Positions 10,211 to 19,683 of a DNA stretch of 64,000 nucleotides are shown piece after piece. The notes below the pieces were generated by a model. That model saw only the letters and a list, made by a program, of their open reading frames with translations, was not told where the DNA came from and made no database searches. Both the position numbers and the translations under genes were made by a program. Positions within the stretch are counted from its first letter, which is position 1. Each line of letters begins with the position of its first letter. This DNA is from Lentzea albidocapillata (GTDB lineage Bacteria > Actinomycetota > Actinomycetes > Mycobacteriales > Pseudonocardiaceae). The stretch is taken from the NCBI RefSeq assembly GCF_000719115.1, contig NZ_JOEA01000020.1, positions 62,001 to 126,000 of the forward strand, written 5' to 3'.

Positions 10211-10533
10211 TCGGCGCGGTCGGCGGCAGGCCGGTCGGCTGACCGGACTGGCGGGCTGACGGTTCGGCGGGCTGACGGACTCGAGGTGCGCGCGGCTGAG
10301 CTGGGCGGGGAGGCCGGGCTGGTGGGGGCGGCCACGCTGGTTCGGCAGTCCGTTTGATCGGCGGGGTCGGCGGCAAGCTCAGCGGCTCGGTGGCACGGCG
10401 AGCTCGGTGGAGCAGCCGCTCGGCGGGCAGGCGGCTCGGCAGGGCGGGCCAGTCCGCCGCACCGGACGGTCTCGGTGGCGCTGGCCGACCGGGCCGAAGC
10501 GGTCGCGCTGATCGGCCGGTGCGTGCGGCAGCG
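10211..10533. repeat. Gene-free stretch with a 147-nt-offset partial duplication of the ROK gene 3' end
   Basis: Bases 10283-10377 repeat bases 10136-10230 with few changes. The copy encodes the same C-terminus (EVRAAELGGEAGLVGAATLVRQ) and has its own TGA at 10355-10357, exactly 147 nt (49 codons) after the real stop. The copy has no start codon and is a gene fragment. The rest is very G-rich short repeats (CGGCTGACCGG, GGCGGGCTGACGG) with no gene visible. Confidence 0.85.
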
Positions 10534-11313
10534 TCAGACTGCCTGGCGGGTGTGCCGCAGTGGCGACTCGACCCTGGCCACCGCGATGCCTGCCGCCTCC
10601 AGGGCCGAGCGGACCGCGCGGGCTATCTCCACCGCGCCTGGGGTGTCGCCGTGCACGCAGATCGAGTCGGCCTGGATTCGCACCGGACGGCCGGAGACGC
10701 TGCGGATCCAGCCCTCGGTCGCCAGTTGTACGCAGCGGGCCGCGATCTCGGCCGGATCGCGTAGGACGGCTCCCGGTTCGTTGCGGGGCACCAGGGTTCC
10801 TGATGGTGTGTAAGCCCTGTCGGCGAAGGCCTCGTGCCATACGCGCAGGCCGGCCACCGAGGCTCGCTTCAGCCATACCGCGCCTGGTGGGCCCAGTACT
10901 GCGAGCGTCGGGTCGAAGAGGCGGACGGCGTCTACCACGGCGTCGGCTTGGGCTTCGTGTCTGACCAGGGTGTTGTAGAGGGCGCCGTGTGGCTTCACGT
11001 ACGAGATTCGGGTGCCGGCGGCGCGTGCGAACGCCGACAAGGCTCCTAGTTGGGCCAAGACCTCGTTGGTGAGGGTGTCCGGGGCTACGTCTATGAACCT
11101 GCGGCCGAAGCCCGCCAGGTCTTGGTAGCCGACGTGTGCGCCTACGGCTGTTCCTGCCGCGGCGGCGAGGGTGCAGGTTTCGCGCATCGTGTCGGCGTCG
11201 CCGGCGTGGTGGCCGCAGGCGATGTTTGCGCTGGTCACTACTGCGAGCAGGGCCTTGTCGTCGCCTAGGGTCCAGCGGCCGAAGCCCTCGCCCAGGTCCG
11301 CGTTCAGGTCCAT
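10534..11313 (-). CDS. pxpA: 5-oxoprolinase subunit A (LamB/YcsF family)
   Basis: A 259-aa protein starting MDLNADLGEGFGRW. It has the family landmarks SANIACGHHAGD, VGAHVGYQDLAGFGRR, YVKPHGALYN and ADSICVHGDTPGA. PxpA works with PxpB and PxpC in ATP-dependent opening of 5-oxoproline to glutamate; B and C are not in this window. The gene is divergent from a GntR regulator with a shared 96-nt promoter region, and a symporter and a secreted pyroglutamyl-peptidase-like gene follow on the other side. Confidence 0.92.
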   Translation of the reverse strand: MDLNADLGEGFGRWTLGDDKALLAVVTSANIACGHHAGDADTMRETCTLAAAAGTAVGAHVGYQDLAGFGRRFIDVAPDTLTNEVLAQLGALSAFARAAGTRISYVKPHGALYNTLVRHEAQADAVVDAVRLFDPTLAVLGPPGAVWLKRASVAGLRVWHEAFADRAYTPSGTLVPRNEPGAVLRDPAEIAARCVQLATEGWIRSVSGRPVRIQADSICVHGDTPGAVEIARAVRSALEAAGIAVARVESPLRHTRQAV

Positions 11314-11352
11314 GGCCGTCCTTCCCTGCGCGCTCGTTTGTTGGATTGTGGG

Positions 11353-11389
11353 ATTGTTGAACGATTCTACGATAGGGCAATCGAACGAT
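11353..11389. promoter_or_regulatory. Candidate GntR operator between pxpA and gntR
   Basis: The heptamer GAACGAT occurs twice, at 11359-11365 and 11383-11389, within ATTGTTGAACGAT and CAATCGAACGAT. A near-identical near-palindrome ATTGTTGAACAAT lies inside the gntR coding region at 11997-12009. Position between the divergent pxpA and gntR genes suggests autoregulation and control of pxpA. The gntR -10 box TAGACT is at 11399-11404, 6 nt before its GTG. Confidence 0.5.
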
Positions 11390-11409
11390 CCTGCAAATAG
11401 ACTGCCGGG

Positions 11410-12096
11410 GTGACCGAGACGTGGGTGTCGACGCTGGCTCAGAACAAGGCGGATCTGGAGCGCGCGAGCACCGCGCAGAAGGTCGCCGACATGCTGCGCG
11501 AGCGAGTGCTCCTCGGTGAGCTGGAGCCGGGCCTGCGCCTGAGCGAGGAAGCGATCGGCGGAGCGCTGGGCGTCAGCCGCAACACGCTCAGGGAAGCGTT
11601 CCGGCTGCTCACGCGCGACCGGATCCTGGTGCACGAACACAGCCGCGGCGTCTTCGTCCGCCGCCCGACCGGCGAGGACGTGCGCGACCTCTACGCCGCG
11701 CGCCGGGTGATCGAGTGCGGCGCGCTGAGGCTCTGGAACGACGTCGGCGACGCGCAGCGGGAAGCGGTGCGGGCACCGGTCCGCCAGGCCGTGGCACGCG
11801 CCGAGAAGAACGACTTCAGCAGGACCGGCAGCGCGAACATCCAGTTCCACCGCGGCATCGTCGGCCTCGCGGGCAGCACCCGCCTGAGCGACGAGTCCGA
11901 CCGGCTCTTCGCCGAGCTCATGCTCGCCTTCCGCGTCGCGCACGAGGTCGAGGCCTTCCATCAGGCCTATCTGCCATGGAACCGCAAGATCGTAGAATTG
12001 TTGAACAATGGAACGGTTGAACAGGCGGTCCAGCAGCTCGACGAGTACTTCGACGCCGCCGAACAGGACCTGGTCAGCCGTCTGGTGGCGGATTAG
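11410..12096 (+). CDS. GntR-family (FadR/FCD) transcriptional regulator
   Basis: A 228-aa regulator. The N-terminal winged helix-turn-helix includes LSEEAIGGALGVSRNTLREAF at about 41-60. The C-terminal all-helical FCD ligand-binding domain includes the metal-site-like HRGIVGLAGS and a late NRKIVELLNNG helix. The start is GTG at 11410, probably leaderless. Adjacent to pxpA and upstream of the DUF3311/symporter pair, it is the likely regulator of pyroglutamate or carboxylate utilisation. The ligand is unknown. Confidence 0.88.
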   Translation: MTETWVSTLAQNKADLERASTAQKVADMLRERVLLGELEPGLRLSEEAIGGALGVSRNTLREAFRLLTRDRILVHEHSRGVFVRRPTGEDVRDLYAARRVIECGALRLWNDVGDAQREAVRAPVRQAVARAEKNDFSRTGSANIQFHRGIVGLAGSTRLSDESDRLFAELMLAFRVAHEVEAFHQAYLPWNRKIVELLNNGTVEQAVQQLDEYFDAAEQDLVSRLVAD

Positions 12097-12201
12097 TCCA
12101 AAGAGAACGTTAAGCCGAAGGCAACGATTGCGATCACGAGGCTGACGGCACCCTTCATCAGGCCTAACATCCGCGCAACACCGCGTACACGGAGGGCCAC
12201 C

Positions 12202-12468
12202 ATGCCGTCGGAGCACAAGACCGGCTTGCGCTGGAGCAACTGGAACCTGCTGCTGATACTTCCGCTGTTCATGCTCATCACGCCGTGGTTCAACCAGGAC
12301 GAGCCCAGGTTCTTCGGGCTCCCCTTCTTCTACTGGTACCAGTTCCTGTTCGTCCCGCTCGGCGTCGTGTGCGTCGGACTCGTCTACATCAAGACCAAGG
12401 ACGAGCCCGTGGTCACCGGCAAGCCCGACAAGCTCGGCGTTGACGACCTGGACGAGGGAGCGAAGTGA
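12202..12468 (+). CDS. DUF3311 small membrane protein
   Basis: An 88-aa protein with two transmembrane segments (about 13-27 and 42-62) and the family core FGLPFFYWYQFLFVPLGV. The ATG at 12202 has ribosome site CGGAGG at 12190-12195 and a possible -10 TAACAT at 12164-12169. DUF3311 proteins are usually encoded immediately before a solute:sodium symporter, as here with a one-base overlap (TGATG), and are thought to be an accessory of that carrier. Confidence 0.85.
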   Translation: MPSEHKTGLRWSNWNLLLILPLFMLITPWFNQDEPRFFGLPFFYWYQFLFVPLGVVCVGLVYIKTKDEPVVTGKPDKLGVDDLDEGAK

Positions 12469-14102
12469 TGCAGTGGACCGAGCTGATCGTTTTCAGCGCT
12501 CTCTTCCTGCTCGTCACCGTGATGGGCTTCCTGGCGGCGCGGTGGCAGAAGGGCGACACCCTCGAACACCTCGACGAGTGGGGTCTCGGCGGCCGCAAGT
12601 TCGGCAGCTGGATCACCTGGTTCCTGGTCGGCGGTGACCTCTACACCGCGTACACCTTCGTCGCGGTGCCGGCACTGATGTTCGGCGCGGGCGCGACCGG
12701 GTTCTTCGCGCTGCCGTACACGGTGATCCTCTACCCGCTCGTCTTCCTGCCGCTGGTGCGGATGTGGTCGGTCAGCCGCGTGCACGGTTACGTCACGCCC
12801 GCCGACTTCGTGAAGGGCCGCTACGGCTCGCACTGGCTGGCGCTGATCATCGCCATCACCGGCATCGTCGCGACCATGCCGTACATCGCGCTGCAGCTCG
12901 TCGGCCTCGAGGCCGTGCTGCGCAGCATGGGCCTCAACGGCTCCGGCATCCTCGGGCACCTGCCGCTGTTCATCGCGTTCGTGATCCTGGCGCTCTACAC
13001 CTACCAGTCGGGTCTGCGGGCGCCGGCGCTGATCGCGTTCGTCAAGGACATCCTGATCTACCTGGTGATCCTGGTGGCGATCGTCTACCTGCCCGCGAAG
13101 TTCGGCGGCTGGGGCGAGATCTTCAACGACGCGCAGGCCAAGTTCGACGCGACGCCCAGCAAGACCGACGGCATCCTGCTCTCCGGCAGCAACCAGCTGC
13201 AGTACGCCACGCTGGCGCTCGGGTCCGCGCTCGCGCTGTTCCTCTACCCGCACTCGCTGACCGGCATCCTCGCGAGCCGCGGCCGCAACGTCATCAAGCG
13301 CAACATGGTCGCGCTGCCGGCGTACTCGCTGCTGCTGGGTCTGCTAGCGCTGCTGGGCTTCGTCGCGATCAGCGCGGGCACCAAGCCGCTCGTCAACCAG
13401 GCGACCGGCCGTCCCGACACCAACACGATCGTGCCCGAGCTCTTCGGCGCGAACTTCCCGTCGTGGTTCGCGGGCATCGCGTTCGCGGCCATCGGCATCG
13501 GCGCGCTCGTGCCGGCGGCGATCATGTCGATCGCGGCGGCGAACCTGTGGACCCGCAACATCTACAAGGAGTACGTCAAGAAGAACGCCACCCCGGCGGA
13601 GGAGGCCAAGCAGGCCAAGCTCGCGTCGCTGGTCGTGAAGTTCGGCGCCGTCGCGTTCATCGTGTTCGTCGACCCGCAGTTCTCGATCGACCTGCAGCTC
13701 ATCGGCGGCGTCATGATCCTGCAGACGCTCCCGGCGGTCGCGATCGCGTTGTACACGCGCTGGTTCCACGTGTACGCCCTGGTCGCCGGTTGGTTCGCGG
13801 GTATGGGCTACGGCATGTGGCTGCTCTACACCATCGGCAACCCGGCCATCGGCAAGGCGCACTTCGCCGGTTCGGCACTGCCACTGGGCAACATCTCGAT
13901 CTTCGGGTGGCACCCGTTCGGCGCCTCGACGACGCAGATCTACGTCGGCATCATCGCGCTGTTGGTCAACCTCGTGGTCGCGGTGGCCGTCACGCTGATC
14001 GCCAAGAAGGCCAAGTGGTTCAACGGCACGGACCAGACCGATCCGTCCGACTACCACGTCGACGAGGACAACCCGAGGGTCAAGCCCATCGCTGCCCACT
14101 GA
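12468..14102 (+). CDS. Solute:sodium symporter (SSS family)
   Basis: A 544-aa carrier with about 13 hydrophobic segments. The N-terminus is typical of monocarboxylate/sodium symporters (LGGRKFGSWITWFLVGGDLYTAYTF). PxpA and a pyroglutamyl-peptidase-like gene flank it, so pyroglutamate or another small carboxylate is a reasonable substrate guess, but the sequence alone does not fix it. ATG at 12468 overlaps the DUF3311 stop; a strong terminator follows at 14123. Confidence 0.9.
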   Translation: MQWTELIVFSALFLLVTVMGFLAARWQKGDTLEHLDEWGLGGRKFGSWITWFLVGGDLYTAYTFVAVPALMFGAGATGFFALPYTVILYPLVFLPLVRMWSVSRVHGYVTPADFVKGRYGSHWLALIIAITGIVATMPYIALQLVGLEAVLRSMGLNGSGILGHLPLFIAFVILALYTYQSGLRAPALIAFVKDILIYLVILVAIVYLPAKFGGWGEIFNDAQAKFDATPSKTDGILLSGSNQLQYATLALGSALALFLYPHSLTGILASRGRNVIKRNMVALPAYSLLLGLLALLGFVAISAGTKPLVNQATGRPDTNTIVPELFGANFPSWFAGIAFAAIGIGALVPAAIMSIAAANLWTRNIYKEYVKKNATPAEEAKQAKLASLVVKFGAVAFIVFVDPQFSIDLQLIGGVMILQTLPAVAIALYTRWFHVYALVAGWFAGMGYGMWLLYTIGNPAIGKAHFAGSALPLGNISIFGWHPFGASTTQIYVGIIALLVNLVVAVAVTLIAKKAKWFNGTDQTDPSDYHVDEDNPRVKPIAAH

Positions 14103-14122
14103 GACGCAGTCGTCGACACTAT

Positions 14123-14152
14123 GGGCCACCCGTCGGTTTCGACGGGTGGCCC
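14123..14152 (+). terminator. Intrinsic terminator after the symporter gene
   Basis: A perfect 12-bp stem (GGGCCACCCGTC / GACGGGTGGCCC) with a 6-nt loop, followed by TTTGCGTT, 21 nt after the symporter stop. Confidence 0.85.
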
Positions 14153-14173
14153 TTTGCGTTGAGGATCGAGTAC

Positions 14174-15421
14174 GTGAAAACCATCGCCGGACTGGTCGGA
14201 CTGACCGCGATCGCCCTCACCCTGAGTCCTGCCGTCGCTCAAGCGCAGGACGCGAACTGCTACGACACCGCCGCGCCGCTCACCGTCGAGGAACAGCGCC
14301 TCGACGACACGCTCGTCACTGGCGGCCCCGCCGTCGGACCCTCGCTCGTGAAACTGGCCGGGTTCGATGGCCGCGTCACGGACTTCACTGCCGGGCTCTG
14401 CCGCCAGATCGTGCCGAAGCAGGCACAGCAGTTCGTGGAACGCGAAGGCAACGCGCTGTGGAAGGCCGCTGTCGCCCGCGCGCAAAGCACAACACCCGTC
14501 ACACACGACGCCTACGACGACCGGCCGCTCTACTGGGCCCGGCTGCAGCTCAGTTCCGCGCTGCGCCAGTGGAAGCCGAAGTTCGCCATGGCACCCAACG
14601 ACCGCGCGAAGCTCATCCAGCGGTTCGACTGGGCCTCGCGGGGTTTGAGCGACTCGGCGTTCCCGAGCAGGCCCGGCGTGCGCAGGATCGCCGTCACCGG
14701 CTTCGATCCGTTCCAGCTCACCGGCGTGAACGTGCGGCGCGCCAACCCGGCCGGCGCGGCGGCGTTGCAGCTCGACGGCCGGGAGATCTCGACGCCGGAC
14801 GGCAAGGTCGTCCTGCAGGCGGCGGTGCTCCCGGTGCTGTGGGGCGGATTCGACGAGGGAGTCGTCGAGCAGTTCTACGGTTCGGCGCTGCAGCAGAAGC
14901 CCGACGCGTTCGTGACGATCAGCCAGGGCCGGCCCGGCCGGTTCGACGTCGAGCGGTGGGCGGCGCGCTGGCGCGGCGGGTTCGCGGACAACAACAACGT
15001 CGGTTCGTTCGGCAGCGTCCCGAACGCCGCCGGCTGGCCGCAGCCCGGTCACGAGTTCATCGAGACGAGCCTGCCGTTCCAGAAGATGATCGACGCGGGC
15101 ACCGGCCCGTTCGCGGTCAACTACAACCTCGCCTTCTGCGAGTGGGTCGTCGTCGGTTCCCAGCAGTCATGCCGCACCGACAACCCCACTCCCGGCCGGG
15201 TCGCGGCGTCCGGTGGCGGTGGTGACTACCTCTCCAACGAGAGCATGTACCGGGCCAACCGGCTGCGAATCGGTTACGGCGCAACGAACGTCCTCGGTGG
15301 ACACCTGCACACGCCGGTGCTCGGGCAACCGGCCGACCCGGCCGCGTTGACCGATTCCACCTTCGAAAAACAGCGTCGGGACATCGCCGATCAGGTGAAG
15401 GCCCTAGTCTCTGTGGTGTGA
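14174..15421 (+). CDS. Secreted pyroglutamyl-peptidase-like (C15) protein
   Basis: A 415-aa exported protein. The start is GTG at 14174, giving a signal peptide with hydrophobic core IAGLVGLTAIALTLSPAVAQA. The C15 fold begins near residue 173 with RIAVTGFDPFQLTGVNVRRANP, matching the pyroglutamyl-peptidase I opening (TGFxPF..xxNP). DVERWAARWRGGFADNNN resembles the catalytic Glu region, LAFCEWVV is a candidate for the Cys region and GGHLHTPV for the His region. The N-terminal 150 residues are an extra helical domain. Expected role: removal of N-terminal pyroglutamate from extracellular peptides. It overlaps the next gene by 4 nt. Confidence 0.75.
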   Translation: MKTIAGLVGLTAIALTLSPAVAQAQDANCYDTAAPLTVEEQRLDDTLVTGGPAVGPSLVKLAGFDGRVTDFTAGLCRQIVPKQAQQFVEREGNALWKAAVARAQSTTPVTHDAYDDRPLYWARLQLSSALRQWKPKFAMAPNDRAKLIQRFDWASRGLSDSAFPSRPGVRRIAVTGFDPFQLTGVNVRRANPAGAAALQLDGREISTPDGKVVLQAAVLPVLWGGFDEGVVEQFYGSALQQKPDAFVTISQGRPGRFDVERWAARWRGGFADNNNVGSFGSVPNAAGWPQPGHEFIETSLPFQKMIDAGTGPFAVNYNLAFCEWVVVGSQQSCRTDNPTPGRVAASGGGGDYLSNESMYRANRLRIGYGATNVLGGHLHTPVLGQPADPAALTDSTFEKQRRDIADQVKALVSVV

Positions 15422-16260
15422 CTCGTGTGCGGCCGGCGGTGGCAATTGTCCTGAGCGCGCTGACCCTGTCCGCGTGCGCTATCCAGGTGGGAGGGCAGGC
15501 GGTCCCCGGACCACTGCCTTCGACCGCCTCCGCCTCCGCGCCCGCCCTGCCCAAGGCCGGGCAGTGCATGAACGCCTACGAGCTGAAGGTGCTGCAGTGC
15601 ACCGAATCGCACGAGGCCGAGGTCATGAGCGTCGGTGAGCTCACCGGGCTGCCGACGACCTACCCGGACACGCAGGCGCTGCGCAAGGCCGCGCTCCCGC
15701 CGTGCCGTCAGACGCTCAACGAGTACCTGGGCACCGGCGACGCGGACTCGACGCGCCTGCGGGTCTGGGCGTTCTGGCCGAACGAGCAGGGCTGGAAGGA
15801 CGGCCAGCGCTGGCGGCTGTGCACCGTCGTGGAGATCAGCCCGGACGAGAAGCCGCTGGCACGCAAGGGTTCCGTGAAGGACGTGCTGAAGGGCAACGGC
15901 TTCGGCACCTTCCAGACCTGCACCCAGGGTTCGCCGTCGAAGGATCAGGAGATCAAGGTCGTCGCCTGCAACACCCCGCACATGGCCGAGGCCGTGCCCG
16001 CCGGCGTCGTCTCGCTCGGCAAGTCGACCGACCCCGCTCCGTCCAAGGAGCAGATGAACTCGATCGCGAACGAGAAGTGCACCAAGGCCGTGCACGACTA
16101 CCTGGGCTCGACCAAGCGCTCGGACGTGTTCCCCGCGTGGCGGAACCCCGGTTCCCAGGCCTGGTCAGAGGGTTGGACGAACGCCGTCTGCTACGCGGAG
16201 GCCACCAAGGCCTTCAGCGGCACCCTCCTCGGCATCCGCGACAACCCGCTCCCGAACTGA
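15418..16260 (+). CDS. Septum-formation-family lipoprotein
   Basis: A 280-aa lipoprotein: signal peptide then lipobox LTLSAC at about 15-20. The mature part has two similar halves with paired cysteines (AGQCMNAYELKVLQCTESHEAEV and TCTQGS...VVACNTPHMAEAV), as in the actinobacterial Septum_form domain (PF13845 type). Start GTG 15418 overlaps the upstream stop. Its 3' end is overlapped antisense by the small ORF 16165-16329. Role in division is inferred from the family name only. Confidence 0.78.
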   Translation: MTRVRPAVAIVLSALTLSACAIQVGGQAVPGPLPSTASASAPALPKAGQCMNAYELKVLQCTESHEAEVMSVGELTGLPTTYPDTQALRKAALPPCRQTLNEYLGTGDADSTRLRVWAFWPNEQGWKDGQRWRLCTVVEISPDEKPLARKGSVKDVLKGNGFGTFQTCTQGSPSKDQEIKVVACNTPHMAEAVPAGVVSLGKSTDPAPSKEQMNSIANEKCTKAVHDYLGSTKRSDVFPAWRNPGSQAWSEGWTNAVCYAEATKAFSGTLLGIRDNPLPN

Positions 16261-16329
16261 TCCGGCGACCACGACCATCAGCACGGCGGCCAGGGACAGC
16301 ACCAGCATCGCGATTCCTGCGATTCCCAT
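16165..16329 (-). CDS. 54-aa single-pass membrane microprotein
   Basis: A short gene found by reading the complement. ATG at 16329-16327 is preceded by a near-ideal ribosome site (GGGGAGG, 16336-16342). The protein opens with a strong transmembrane segment, MGIAGIAMLVLSLAAVLMVV, then a short polar tail ending RPTL. A CRP-type palindrome lies 36 nt upstream of the start codon. The last 96 nt are antisense to the lipoprotein gene, which may force the composition of the tail. No family recognised. Confidence 0.5.
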   Translation of the reverse strand: MGIAGIAMLVLSLAAVLMVVVAGSVRERVVADAEEGAAEGLGGLRVADGVRPTL

Positions 16330-16364
16330 GGCACACCTCCCCTTCCGTCTCCGGTGACGATCTT

Positions 16365-16380
16365 TGTGATCGCCATCACA
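16365..16380. promoter_or_regulatory. CRP/GlxR-type binding site
   Basis: TGTGATCGCCATCACA is a perfect TGTGA-N6-TCACA palindrome, the consensus of CRP and the actinobacterial GlxR/Crp regulators. It sits between the microprotein gene (leftward) and the DnaA-box cluster. The obvious target is the microprotein start 36 nt away. Confidence 0.65.
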
Positions 16381-16441
16381 TACCTAAGACGTTCCCGGAA
16401 GGGTCTGGGTTCATTCCTGGAGCAAGACCATTCTCAGAACC

Positions 16442-16533
16442 TGTGGAGAAGTCCCCAGGCTTGTCCACAGCTATCCACAACATGTGCACAAAACCGTCCA
16501 CACCTGTGGACAACTTCGTCTGTTGTGGACGAT
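16442..16533. promoter_or_regulatory. Cluster of about seven DnaA boxes
   Basis: Within 92 nt there are two perfect actinobacterial boxes, TTGTCCACA at 16461-16469 (+) and its complement TGTGGACAA at 16505-16513. There are also CTATCCACA 16471-16479, TGTGGAGAA 16442-16450 (-), TGTGGACGA 16525-16533 (-), CCGTCCACA 16494-16502 and a weak one at 16482-16490. dnaA and dnaN are not nearby, so this is not the usual oriC; it may titrate DnaA. Confidence 0.7.
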
Positions 16534-16546
16534 GAGCTGCGGTGAT

Positions 16547-16756
16547 TCAGAGAAAATTACTGCACAGGACCACACCGGCGACCACGCCGACGGCTAAACC
16601 GAGGCCGAACACGAGCGCGTGCCGCCACCGCGACGGGCGGGCAGGTGGGGCGGCCGGCACCGGGTAGTAGCGCACGATGCCCGTCGACGGGCCGACCTCC
16701 ACATCGCGCTTCGAACCGTCGAAGTTCAGTCCGCCGATGAAGTCGTCCTGCGTCAC
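16547..16756 (-). CDS. 69-aa membrane protein of unknown function
   Basis: GTG start at 16756. The first 45 residues are polar and include FIGGLNFDGSKRDVEVGPSTG; the C-terminus is a transmembrane helix (ALVFGLGLAVGVVAGVVLC). It lies between the DnaA-box cluster and the pckG terminator on its own short transcription unit. No family recognised. Confidence 0.6.
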   Translation of the reverse strand: MTQDDFIGGLNFDGSKRDVEVGPSTGIVRYYPVPAAPPARPSRWRHALVFGLGLAVGVVAGVVLCSNFL

Positions 16757-16780
16757 ACCACCAGTAGTACCTCATAAAGA

Positions 16781-16812
16781 AGCCCCAGCGGTCGCCGTTG
16801 ACCGCTGGGGCT
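16781..16812 (-). terminator. Terminator of pckG
   Basis: A 12-bp perfect stem (AGCCCCAGCGGT / ACCGCTGGGGCT) with 8-nt loop, 20 nt after the pckG stop; on the minus strand it is followed by TCTTTAT. Confidence 0.85.
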
Positions 16813-16831
16813 TCGAAACACCTCGGGCTTG

Positions 16832-18643
<1,812 letters not shown>

Positions 18644-18953
18644 CTCGTCTCGTCTCCTGACTGAACGCCTCGGCAACCCGAGCACGTGGTGGTCCGGTGC
18701 AGGACTTCGTCGTCCTCGGGAATAGCTCCACACGCCCGGTGGGGCCGGGCGTGTGTGAAGGGGATGGACCGAGGTTAGCCCGGTGAATGGCAGGTAAAGC
18801 ACCCCCAGCCTGTCGCTTCCCTCACAAAACCGATTCTGGAATCGATTCAGCACCCGGACGGCGTTAAGGCCGGCTTGAGGTGGGAAAAACACAAGAGGCC
18901 CCGGTGCGGTTCTCACCACACCGGGGCCTGTGACCTGCGTTTCAGTCAGGGGG
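18644..18953. other. Intergenic region: pckG leader and promoter
   Basis: A 310-nt stretch without a gene. It holds a GC-rich stem-loop at 18730-18754 (ACACGCCCGG / CCGGGCGTGT) in the pckG leader, and AT-richer sequence at 18780-18850 probably containing the pckG promoter. The terminator of the convergent-side gene lies at 18896-18929. Confidence 0.6.
18896..18929 (-). terminator. Terminator after the acidic DxDxDG protein gene
   Basis: Stem AGGCCCCGGTG / CACCGGGGCCT (11 bp) just downstream, on the minus strand, of the stop at 18954. Confidence 0.8.
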
Positions 18954-19640
18954 TCAGTTCGGACTGATCCACTGGCCCGTTGTGGAATCGATTCGGACGA
19001 CTCCGTCGAACCGTTCTTCCTCGAGCCAGTCGTCCGAGTCGTCCAAAATGCCGCTCTTCGAGTCGGTCACGTACCGGCCGTCGGACTCGATGTGCCCGTG
19101 CTCGACGTCGACCCAGTCGTCACCGCGGTGTTCCGACATCGTGACCTCGCCGGATCGCGTGATCTCGGTCGCCACGTCGGCCTTGCCGTCGCCGTCCTTG
19201 TCCGTGAACAACCACGTGTCGCCGGCGTCGTCCCGGACGACGGCGGTGTCCGCCTTGCCGTCCCCGTCGGTGTCCTCGGTGGCCTGCCCGACGTTTCGTT
19301 CACCGTCGTCGGTGTCCACGACAATCGCCTGTGTGGGAGACGAATTCGTCTTTTCCCGCTGGGAGTCGCTCGGGTCGACGGCAACCCACTCACCGGAATT
19401 CTCCTCGAACCGCGCCTGGCTCAGGAGATTGCCGTCCTTGTCGAACGTGGTCATCAGATCGGCGTCACCGTCGCCGTTCGTGTCGGTGAACGCGAGGTGT
19501 CCACCGTCGTCCGTCTCGACGACGGCGGAGTCGTTCACGCCGTCGTGGTCGAGGTCGAAGGTGACGTCGGCGGTGTACTCCTCATCCTCGACGGTGACCT
19601 TCAGCTCGGCGTCGGCCGCACCGTTCTCGTCGATGTACAC
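18954..19640 (-). CDS. Acidic protein with DxDxDG calcium-binding-like repeats
   Basis: A 228-aa, very acidic protein without signal peptide. It contains four loops of the EF-hand/dockerin type: [27 protein letters not shown] and DKDGDGKAD, each followed by a short beta-like phrase such as HLAFTD or TWLFTD. This looks like repeated 45-residue units able to bind calcium. It resembles actinobacterial proteins of an uncharacterised DUF (perhaps DUF6802). ATG 19640. Function unknown. Confidence 0.7.
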   Translation of the reverse strand: MYIDENGAADAELKVTVEDEEYTADVTFDLDHDGVNDSAVVETDDGGHLAFTDTNGDGDADLMTTFDKDGNLLSQARFEENSGEWVAVDPSDSQREKTNSSPTQAIVVDTDDGERNVGQATEDTDGDGKADTAVVRDDAGDTWLFTDKDGDGKADVATEITRSGEVTMSEHRGDDWVDVEHGHIESDGRYVTDSKSGILDDSDDWLEEERFDGVVRIDSTTGQWISPN

Positions 19641-19683
19641 CGGGACACACCTCCTACTTGCTCATGTACCGGTATGACCCACG

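Noticed and set aside
10283..10357. Second ROK C-terminus as a gene
   Set aside because: No start codon or upstream domain; a duplication fragment.
12093..12171. 25-aa hydrophobic minus-strand ORF (MLGLMKGAVSLVIAIVAFGL...)
   Set aside because: Looks membrane-like and overlaps the gntR stop, but lacks a ribosome site or promoter; too weak to annotate.
12764..14173. Upstream extension of the C15-like gene frame through the symporter gene
   Set aside because: Arg-rich shadow of the symporter; signal peptide begins at GTG 14174.
16354..16545. Plus-strand ORF across the DnaA-box cluster
   Set aside because: No ribosome site; its sequence is dictated by the repeated boxes.
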